Shown here one piece after another: positions 1-6,005 of a stretch of DNA of 40,236 bases. Under the pieces are notes generated by a model, which had not been told where the DNA came from, made no database searches, and saw only the letters and a program-made list of their open reading frames with translations. The stretch lies in assembly GCA_030631415.1 (NCBI GenBank), contig DAOVLE010000017.1, forward strand, positions 1 through 40,236. Reading direction: 5' to 3'. The position numbers were made by a program, and so were the translations under genes. Source of the DNA: JAAEQG01 sp023133475. GTDB taxonomy: Bacteria > Planctomycetota > Phycisphaerae > UBA1845. Positions within the stretch are counted from its first letter, which is position 1. The number at the start of each line of letters is the position of its first letter.

Positions 1-329
1 GATTTAATCATCCGTGGCGATCCCCAATGTAGCGTCACCCCTTGTGGGTGGCGAAAAACAAGGGTGCGCCGCCCACGAGGGGCGACGCTACAGACTAAAT
101 CGACAACTGCTTTAGCGGTGGGGGGCGCGAATTGGCAAACCATTCGCGTCCCTCATTATTCTGCTTTCTTCCCCTTCCCCCGCCGCCTCCGGCGGCGGGG
201 GAAGGGGAAGGGGTTATTGCTTCGCCCTTTCAACCCGGCATAAATGCCGGGCCTAGCGCGGGTTATTCATCATGCCGGGGGATGTCGGGTCTGCGGACCC
301 GACCTACTAAAGCTGATCCCCCAATCCGT
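1..329. repeat. Gene-free region of palindromes (families K, C, H and others)
   Basis: No credible gene. It holds a K palindrome at 29-91 (GTAGCGTC arm against GACGCTAC), a degenerate copy of the C element around 111-165 (GCTTTAGCGGTGGGG), a perfect 17-bp G/C hairpin with a 3-nt loop at 171-207, an H palindrome at 234-251 (CCCGGCATAAATGCCGGG) and a short hairpin at 284-303 (GTCGGGTC/GACCCGAC). The region lies downstream of the leftward prepilin gene, so the hairpins could act as its 3' end; none has a clear T-run. Confidence 0.7.
171..207. repeat. Perfect 17-bp G/C hairpin
   Basis: The arms 171-187 and 191-207 are perfectly complementary around a TCC loop. The position is downstream of the leftward gene ending at 330, so it may stop or stabilise that transcript. 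That role is inference. Confidence 0.6.
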
Positions 330-1457
330 CTATCGCCGAACACGGTAATTATAGTTCTCATCTAGGTACGGAGCAGTCAGCAACTGCGTATCCGGGTTCA
401 TATTACTAAAATGGACGTAAGTATCCTTGGGCCACCAGGGATCAGGCCAGCGCGACTTTATTTCGGTCATTGAGGCAGCGTGCCCGTCGAAGTAAGTGAC
501 CGCCAAGCCCAGACTGCTGCCCATGGGGTGGCGATAGGCATACTTGGCAAACTGAGGCTTCTTCGCAGAACGATTGTAGGAGCGGATGAACTGGTCAGGA
601 GTGGTCGGCGCTTCAGTCGAGAAGGCCCCGCCGCACCTGGCTTTCCAGTTGTACGCGTAGTCAATGATGCCATTATCGGTCGTGAATCTTGCACCATCGG
701 CCAGGAACACCTTTTCCGAGGGGCTGAGCATACGCTCGATCCGCGGCACGTAAGGATTTTCCCGATATTTGTCATCACCCCCAACTACGTACATGCCGTC
801 GCTTATCTGTGGGTGATAGTACCGTAGGTCGGGCCCCTCAGCGGCAATGGTCATAAATGCTCGCATGGAATTATAGCTGACCATGTGCTGGGGTTGGAAG
901 ACGGTGGAGTAGATGCTCGCGGTCTGGCGACTGGTAGCTGTGGGAATCGATACGGTTTGCCCGGAGCGCATATTCTTAGAGTCGTCGTAAGGCACCGCAA
1001 CATAGTGATTGCTAGGGCAGTCGAACTTGCCGGTCAGGAGCGTCTTGCGCCATCGTTCCTCCCGGTGCCAGTGCAGATCCATATCCTGGGCGGCGATGGG
1101 ACCAGCCCAATCCCATATTTGCACCACGTCCAACGGCATGTTCATTTCGTTAGGGGGCGCGCTAGCGTATTTGGGATAGAACTGCTGCCCAGTGGTCACC
1201 GGGGAGCCCAGGAACCACCCGTTCCACTCGGCACCGTACACCTGGTTCGCTTTGGACAAGCCGCCCATAGTGGCCATGCATTTGACCAGCTTGGCCTGCT
1301 CACGTGCCTTCTTGAGCGAGGGGAGCAAAATGGAGATCAAGAGCGCAATGATCGAGACCACCACGAGCAACTCGACGAGCGTAAACCCCGCCCGGCCACT
1401 ACCGGCCGCAACACCACCACGCACCCATCTTTCTTCCGCCAAATTTCTGGAACTCAT
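330..1457 (-). CDS. Prepilin-type N-terminal cleavage/methylation domain protein (planctomycete type)
   Basis: 375 residues. The N-terminus carries a type IV prepilin/pseudopilin signature: a short basic leader, then GFTLVELL, with predicted cleavage between Gly24 and Phe25 and the conserved Glu29. A hydrophobic helix follows to about residue 48 and then KKAREQAK. The long C-terminal region ends with a VTYFDGHAASM stretch preceded by a His, reminiscent of the H-X9-DG motif that recurs in large planctomycete prepilin-like families (DUF1559 group). Start ATG at 1457 has GGGAG about 7 nt upstream. The product is expected to be processed by prepilin peptidase and to sit in a pseudopilus or the periplasm; its ligand is unknown. 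It lies 80 nt downstream of the small zinc-ribbon gene and is probably co-transcribed with it. Confidence 0.9.
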   Translation of the reverse strand: MSSRNLAEERWVRGGVAAGSGRAGFTLVELLVVVSIIALLISILLPSLKKAREQAKLVKCMATMGGLSKANQVYGAEWNGWFLGSPVTTGQQFYPKYASAPPNEMNMPLDVVQIWDWAGPIAAQDMDLHWHREERWRKTLLTGKFDCPSNHYVAVPYDDSKNMRSGQTVSIPTATSRQTASIYSTVFQPQHMVSYNSMRAFMTIAAEGPDLRYYHPQISDGMYVVGGDDKYRENPYVPRIERMLSPSEKVFLADGARFTTDNGIIDYAYNWKARCGGAFSTEAPTTPDQFIRSYNRSAKKPQFAKYAYRHPMGSSLGLAVTYFDGHAASMTEIKSRWPDPWWPKDTYVHFSNMNPDTQLLTAPYLDENYNYRVRR

Positions 1458-1537
1458 GTCAACACTCCCAGAAAAGCACCCATCGGTTCCTGGACACCGC
1501 TCACAACCACACTTGCACCTGCAAGCCCATCTCCCCC

Positions 1538-1918
1538 CTATGGATTATAGTCAGGTGGACGCGGATTGTGCAACCGCACCACATGACCGCATATCGGGCA
1601 TTTAGTCGGCCCCTCCTTGCCCAAATACTTGTTCATGATCACCCGCGTGCCACCGTGTTTTTTGCACTCCTCACCCCAGTAGCAAACCTCCGTCGGATAT
1701 AGGGTCTTCTCGCCGGTGCTCGGATTGGCCATAGGCCATGGCAACTTGAGGTCTTCGGTTGGAATCGGATACACCTTGCCGGTGTTGGCGTCCATAAGAT
1801 ACCTCACGTCCGCCCGCACCTCTTCGGACCCGAAATTCCTCCAAACCATGCCCACCAAAACCACCAGTGCCACAACAACCAGCACCGTCGCCGTGATCTT
1901 CTTTTGTGCGTCACTCAT
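1538..1918 (-). CDS. Small membrane-anchored zinc-ribbon protein, function unknown
   Basis: 126 residues from ATG 1918, chosen because GAGGA lies 10 nt upstream; a TTG three codons earlier is less likely. One N-terminal membrane helix (ITATVLVVVALVVLVGMVW) is followed by a hydrophilic domain. Cysteines occur at EVCYWGEECKKHGG and then a CPICGH knuckle near the C-terminus, so a four-Cys (or Cys/His) zinc ribbon is likely. It precedes the prepilin-like gene in the same direction. I do not recognise a named family; similar small zinc-ribbon membrane proteins beside prepilin-like genes suggest a shared envelope role, which is inference. Confidence 0.75.
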   Translation of the reverse strand: MSDAQKKITATVLVVVALVVLVGMVWRNFGSEEVRADVRYLMDANTGKVYPIPTEDLKLPWPMANPSTGEKTLYPTEVCYWGEECKKHGGTRVIMNKYLGKEGPTKCPICGHVVRLHNPRPPDYNP

Positions 1919-2301
1919 ACAAAACAAATCCTCGTTTTGGTAGCGATAATAGCCTTAGCTCACATCGAAGGGAAGATGCCGCGAACTCTGCAACAGCGTG
2001 AATTGCGCGACAACAGGCCCACCACCATGCCTGACTTGTGCCACTCAGTGACCAAAACATGTTGATGTTCCCCTGGCTGCTTGGAACCGTTCAATCCAGA
2101 CCGGTTAATACCCTCACAGGCCTACGGTATTTTGACACGTTTTCAAGACTCATGCAAGCGTGCAAGAGGTGCAATTGTTTTTTTCTGCACCGACGGCACT
2201 CTGCGTTCATGGGAAATCCCGGTTAGACTGATAATATGGACTGCATGGGTGCGACAACGGCGTGTAAAACCCGCCCTACGATTGCGCCGTTTTCTCAGTT
2301 T

Positions 2302-2443
2302 TTCACGCTCCATTTTTCACGTTCTGCTTCTACACGCTCCCCTTCGGGTCGCCGCTAAACGTTGCGGATTGTCGCCGCTGCCCCACATTTTCCATTTTTC
2401 ATTTTCAATTTTCCATTTTCTCCATTCTCCATTCTCCATTCGA
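2302..2443. repeat. Repeat family F copy
   Basis: The CGCTCCCCTTCGGGTCGCCG core is followed by imperfect CCATTTTC/CCATTCT heptamer-octamer units. The same composite occurs at 15478-15624, 19694-19884 (reversed), 24640-24955 and 37697-37975. Confidence 0.75.
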
Positions 2444-2477
2444 TGCGATTGCCCTGGATAAAGATGTGAGAGGCTGC

Positions 2478-2506
2478 TTGACACGCTTTCGGCAAGCCGA
2501 TAAACT
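2478..2506 (+). promoter_or_regulatory. Sigma-70-like promoter for the dockerin gene
   Basis: TTGACA at 2478-2483 and TAAACT at 2501-2506 are separated by exactly 17 nt, giving a leader of about 57 nt before ATG 2570. The match is direct; activity is inferred. Confidence 0.6.
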
Positions 2507-2569
2507 GGTATTTCGTGTGGGGGTTGCTATGTGCTGCCCCCCAGGGGAATAGGGAGTAGGAGAGAGAAA

Positions 2570-3043
2570 ATGGGTGAGAGAGATTCACGTTGGTGGCTGC
2601 GCGCTTACAGTGTGGCTGTGGTCCTTTGTTTGGTTTTGGTGGCGGCTTGGGGGTGTCAGAGTGTGGTGCCTGCGCCTGCCGTGAACGGTGGCGATGAGGT
2701 CCAGACCAGCGCCAATCCCGTGCGCGATGGCGATCAACCCGCCGAACCGCCGCCCGGTGACAACCCCACCGAAACCCGGACTGAAAGAGACACGCCACAA
2801 TCCGACCCGCCGGCACAAAACGATGCCGGAGACGAACCCCGGGAAACTCAAGAACAAGAAGAGATGGCAGGCGACCTGAACGCCGACGGGGTTATCGACG
2901 ATGGCGATCGGGACATCTTTGTCGCAGCCCTCAATACCACCGAGGGTGAAGAAGGGTTCAATTCCGATCTGGACTACGACGGCGACGGGCTAATCTCACA
3001 GATCGACTATCAGACGTGGTACGACCAAGCCTTTGGAGGCTGA
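2570..3043 (+). CDS. Dockerin-type EF-hand lipoprotein
   Basis: 157 residues. Start ATG 2570 follows a purine-rich GGAGAGAG ribosome site. A hydrophobic N-terminal helix ends in a lipobox-like LVAAWGC (Cys29; Trp at -2 is unusual), then a Pro/Asp/Glu-rich linker of about 65 residues. The C-terminus has two Ca-binding loops spaced like a type I dockerin: GDLNADGVIDDGDRDIF and SDLDYDGDGLISQIDY. Dockerins bind cohesins, and the next gene codes for a secreted protein with a cohesin-like fold signature, so the two may be partners on the cell surface. It could instead be a simple Ca-binding dockerin-like domain with no cohesin partner. Confidence 0.85.
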   Translation: MGERDSRWWLRAYSVAVVLCLVLVAAWGCQSVVPAPAVNGGDEVQTSANPVRDGDQPAEPPPGDNPTETRTERDTPQSDPPAQNDAGDEPRETQEQEEMAGDLNADGVIDDGDRDIFVAALNTTEGEEGFNSDLDYDGDGLISQIDYQTWYDQAFGG

Positions 3044-3064
3044 TCGTTGGGGGTGCCATGATAG

Positions 3065-3094
3065 ATAGCGGGAGCCTCGTTGGCTCCGCGCTAT
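3065..3094. promoter_or_regulatory. Stem-loop between dockerin and PEP-CTERM genes
   Basis: ATAGCG-GGAGCC at 3065-3076 pairs with GGCTCC-G-CGCTAT at 3082-3094, a 12-bp stem with one bulged G and a 5-nt loop. No T-run follows, so an attenuator or processing site is as likely as a terminator. Confidence 0.5.
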
Positions 3095-3142
3095 ATAACG
3101 GGACGCGATTGCGAACCTTGAGAATTCGAGAGGAGAGAGAGA

Positions 3143-3736
3143 ATGAAAAAGTGTGTGTTTGGAGGAGTACGCTATGCGCGTGCAGGGTGCTTGGGGGTCT
3201 TGCTGTTGAGTTTGGCAGCCGGCTCAGCCGCAGGGGGCACCGTCGAGGTGGCCCTCGAATCCGAGGCTGGGGGAGTAAGCCTGTCCGACACGTTCAGCCT
3301 GACCATCATGGCTGACATTTCCGACCCGCTGTTGGGGTTCGGGTTCGAGTTGACCTTCGACGAGGAACTGTTCAAACTCGACAGCACGACGATCGGAGGG
3401 GATTTCACCGCCGCCACTAATGTCAACGAAGGCTTCTTCAGCGCGTTGGCGTTCCCTATGCCGGTCAGCGGCGAGGAGGTCATCCTGGGCAGTGCGACTT
3501 TCACTGCTCTGCAAGCTGGAAAGGGCTCTTTCGGCATTTCGGTGACGGAGGGGGACCCCACCCAGGGCTTTGCGGAGGTTTCCGTGGGGAGTTTGGCGGA
3601 CTATAAAGTTTCCACGAGAGAGTTCACCATTGCCTCGCCCATCAATGCAGGCGGCGGCGGGGTTCTGGTTCCCGAGCCGACAATACTCTCGTTGCTGGCT
3701 TTTGGCTGCTTGATTGTGGCGAGACGCCGGCGGTAA
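3143..3736 (+). CDS. Cohesin-like PEP-CTERM secreted protein
   Basis: 197 residues with a strong GAGAGGAGAGAGAG leader before ATG 3143. A signal peptide (KKC start, hydrophobic LGVLLLSLAAGSAAG) ends near residue 32. Residues about 33-155 resemble a cohesin beta-sandwich: GTVEVALES, LLGFGFELTFDEELFKL, then LGSATFTALQAGKGSFGISV. The C-terminus is a textbook PEP-CTERM sorting tag: VPEP, a hydrophobic helix and RRRR. PEP-CTERM proteins are processed by exosortase and displayed at or released from the surface; no exosortase lies in this window. The adjacent dockerin gene makes a cohesin role attractive, although cohesin-like domains in PEP-CTERM proteins need not bind dockerins. Confidence 0.85.
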   Translation: MKKCVFGGVRYARAGCLGVLLLSLAAGSAAGGTVEVALESEAGGVSLSDTFSLTIMADISDPLLGFGFELTFDEELFKLDSTTIGGDFTAATNVNEGFFSALAFPMPVSGEEVILGSATFTALQAGKGSFGISVTEGDPTQGFAEVSVGSLADYKVSTREFTIASPINAGGGGVLVPEPTILSLLAFGCLIVARRRR

Positions 3737-3765
3737 GGCCCGGATCGGAAAACAAGAACACAAAA

Positions 3766-3814
3766 AACGAGGCCGCAATCCAGTGCGGGGGCTGGGTTGC
3801 GGTCCCGTTGTTTT
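3766..3814 (+). terminator. Rho-independent terminator after the PEP-CTERM gene
   Basis: GGCCGCAATCCAG at 3771-3783 pairs imperfectly with CTGGGTTGCGGTCC around 3792-3805. The stem is flanked by AAAAAACGA on the left and GTTGTTTT on the right, so it may work in both directions. Confidence 0.7.
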
Positions 3815-3854
3815 ACGATTCGATCAGTATTGATCAAAGGCGGTACTGATTGGT

Positions 3855-3993
3855 GGGTGGCCCATCGCTTTAGCGGTGGGGGACACGAATGGTTTATTCG
3901 AGACGTGGGGTGGGTGGAACCTCGCTCCGCGAAGCTCCACCCACCCTACAATCTTGGATTCGCGTCCCCCACGGCTAAAGCCATGGGCCACCC
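3855..3993. repeat. Palindromic element C with a nested B element in its loop
   Basis: The left arm starts GGGTGGCCCATCGCTTTAGC and the right arm ends GCTAAAGCCATGGGCCACCC; the arms extend about 36 bp to ATTCG. The loop holds a complete B hairpin at about 3908-3949. A second C copy at 27759-27840 has only a 10-nt loop. Confidence 0.85.
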
Positions 3994-4002
3994 AGACCAA
4001 CA

Positions 4003-4027
4003 GGGCGACGGGTGGAACCCGCCCTAC
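4003..4027. repeat. Repeat A hairpin behind the FG-GAP stop codon
   Basis: GGCGGGT-like arms form a hairpin starting 1 nt after the TAG (4029-4031) of the leftward FG-GAP frame. Confidence 0.75.
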
Positions 4028-4028
4028 G

Positions 4029-5972
4029 CTATTCGTCCCGCTCGAAACCGTAGATCAGATAGGCTTCGCCGCCGTTGATGGTTCCCACACCGGACATCGG
4101 ATCGATCCGCGGGTCAGCCATAATCGACCCGATCATGAAGTCAGCCTTATTATCACCATCCACGTCCCCGACGCCGGCCAAACCACGTGATCGGCTGGGA
4201 TCGTGCTTGACTATGTTGTCGGAGTGGGCGTCACCGCCACCAAGCTGGTCGCTCCCACGCCGGCCCACGATGATGAACCCGGGCAACTCCGCAGTGCCCA
4301 GCTTGTCGATCGATATTTCCATCCGGCCGGTTGCGGCTGATAACCATGTGGTCGTATCGGCGGAACCGAAGATCACATAGACCAATCCCGCCCCTTCCAG
4401 GCGGTCCCATTCGTCCACCACCAAGTCCGGGATGCCGGTAGGACCGGTTACGTCATCCGCGAGACCGTCGAAATTGCGGTCCAGACCCATGGTGTCCAGC
4501 TTGTCCACGCTGTCGGTCGGGGTGGAATCGAACCGTGGCGTGGCGTTCGGGGCGGCAATCAACAGATCGTCCAGCCCGTCCCCATCAATGTCCCCGGCAT
4601 TGGCAATGTTGAAACCGAACAGGCCGTTGGTGTCCACACCGGTGATCAAAGCCCCCTGCAAATCGTCCAACAGAGTGTCCACGGCAATGCCCCCGGCGGG
4701 GCTGAGCAGTTGATTGGTACCGAAGACGATCAACACTTCCCCGGTCTTCCCATTTCCGGTGGGGCTTCCGATGGCGATGTCTTCGATCTCGTCGTCGTTG
4801 AAGTCGAACAGCGTCTCGGTCCGCTCATTTCCGCCAGCCAAGCCGGCGCCCAACTGCCCCTGTTCGTCCGCGTTCCCGATAATCTCAATACCCGAGAGCC
4901 GATTGGGGAATGTCGGGTCCAAAGCCAGCTTGTCCAGCACATAGTCGCCTTCCAGGCTGTTGGACCGGCGGAACACGACATAAACCGCCCCATCCCCTTC
5001 GCCATCGGAGTCGGGATCGTTGGCCATGGGAGCACTGACCACGAAGTCGGATCTGGTGTCGTCGTTGAAGTCCGGAATCCCGATGATGTTCTGGATTCGA
5101 TCACCTGGCCGACCGGCGATGTGCAGGCCGCCGTCTTCGTCGGCCACTCCCAAACGCTCGAAGGTAATGTCACGCCGATATATTGAAGAACCCATCGGTC
5201 GTCTGCCGTGGCCGCCGCCGCCCGCGGCGTACATGTGAGGCTTGGGTGGGATGGGCGCGGGTGAGTAATAGCTGGGACATTCATCCTTCGGCGACTCCTG
5301 ATAGAGTGGGCATTTATCCTCCAACTCGATCGACCATAGATCGGTGTTGGTGAATAGATAAGCCACGCCCGAGTTTTCAACCTCCCTGCTAAGCGCAACG
5401 GGATTGAAATCCGCCAATAAATTGCCGCCTGGTATTGCATCGCGGTACGGCGCGCTGATGATCAACTCGCCACCGCTTTGAGCAATGGACATGCCAAAAC
5501 CGCCAAGCTCATCCTGCCCCTCTTCTGAGGTAGTCGCCTCTTTCGGGCGACCGATGATGATGCTCCCGAGCGGTTCGTAAGGATGGTTCCAATTCACGTC
5601 GTCGTCAGTTTCCTCGCCGGACACCCGATCACGATAGAACCCACTCCAGATGTACGGATCGGGCGCGTTCAATCCGTTCGCATCCGGAGTGACGTCGACC
5701 AACGGGCGTTTGAGGAATTGGGCGTTCATGTAATCCCTATACAACTCATGTTGCTCGTTGCAATCCATCCCAAACACCTCGTCGCAAGTCAGGAAGGGGA
5801 CGTTCAAGGTATCCGGAGTCCCTCCCCACGTGTCGTCGGTAATAGGCCAACACAACGGGTCCGTGACGACCGACCATGTGTTCGTGAGAGCGTCACAAAC
5901 GAACTGCTGACAAGTGCACGGCGAATCATTCATCGGATGATTGTCGTTGCAAGTCGGGCAAGGGAAAATCAA
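4029..5972 (-). CDS. FG-GAP beta-propeller protein, C-terminal part (downstream of an in-frame TGA)
   Basis: This frame is continuous with the 6003-8414 frame; only the TGA at 6003-6005 separates them. It codes for about five FG-GAP/integrin-alpha type Ca-binding repeats, e.g. GGFGMSIAQSGGELIISAPY, DFNDDTRSDFVVSAP, DFNDDEIEDIAIGSP, GDIDGDGLDDLLIAAP and GDVDGDNKADFMIGS, plus a Cys-rich N-terminal piece (CPTCND, CTCQQFVC). The only upstream-most start is a TTG at 5972 without a Shine-Dalgarno site, and no signal peptide follows, so it is unlikely to be an independent secreted protein. It is either reached by readthrough or recoding or is the dead tail of a disrupted gene. Confidence 0.75.
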   Translation of the reverse strand: MIFPCPTCNDNHPMNDSPCTCQQFVCDALTNTWSVVTDPLCWPITDDTWGGTPDTLNVPFLTCDEVFGMDCNEQHELYRDYMNAQFLKRPLVDVTPDANGLNAPDPYIWSGFYRDRVSGEETDDDVNWNHPYEPLGSIIIGRPKEATTSEEGQDELGGFGMSIAQSGGELIISAPYRDAIPGGNLLADFNPVALSREVENSGVAYLFTNTDLWSIELEDKCPLYQESPKDECPSYYSPAPIPPKPHMYAAGGGGHGRRPMGSSIYRRDITFERLGVADEDGGLHIAGRPGDRIQNIIGIPDFNDDTRSDFVVSAPMANDPDSDGEGDGAVYVVFRRSNSLEGDYVLDKLALDPTFPNRLSGIEIIGNADEQGQLGAGLAGGNERTETLFDFNDDEIEDIAIGSPTGNGKTGEVLIVFGTNQLLSPAGGIAVDTLLDDLQGALITGVDTNGLFGFNIANAGDIDGDGLDDLLIAAPNATPRFDSTPTDSVDKLDTMGLDRNFDGLADDVTGPTGIPDLVVDEWDRLEGAGLVYVIFGSADTTTWLSAATGRMEISIDKLGTAELPGFIIVGRRGSDQLGGGDAHSDNIVKHDPSRSRGLAGVGDVDGDNKADFMIGSIMADPRIDPMSGVGTINGGEAYLIYGFERDE

Positions 5973-6005
5973 GCTTTCACACGGAAAGCTACCAATGTGC
6001 GCTCA
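5972..6005 (-). promoter_or_regulatory. In-frame TGA followed by a SECIS-like stem-loop
   Basis: On the minus strand, TGA (6005-6003) is followed after 12 nt by a perfect 7-bp stem, AGCTTTC (5990-5984) with GAAAGCT (5978-5972), around the loop CGTGT. The loop begins 19 nt after the TGA and has G as its second base. As I recall them, published bacterial SECIS rules ask for a 16-37 nt spacing, a 4-16 bp upper stem and a G in the first two loop bases, all of which are met. Chance is not excluded, and no Sec machinery is in the window. Confidence 0.35.

Larger units (their letters stand above)
1919..2569. other. Divergent intergenic region with repeat F and a promoter
   Basis: No convincing gene in 650 bp. 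About 2302-2443 is an F-type composite: CACGCTCC, then GGGTCGCCGCTAAACG, then tandem CCATTTT and CCATTCT units. A good sigma-70-like promoter for the rightward dockerin gene lies at 2478-2506. The stretch 1940-2300 shows no feature I can name. Confidence 0.6.

Noticed and set aside
6003..6005. TGA read as tryptophan by a changed genetic code
   Set aside because: Other genes here end in TGA (for example those ending at 3043, 28855 and 40110) and Trp is coded by TGG, so the standard code applies.
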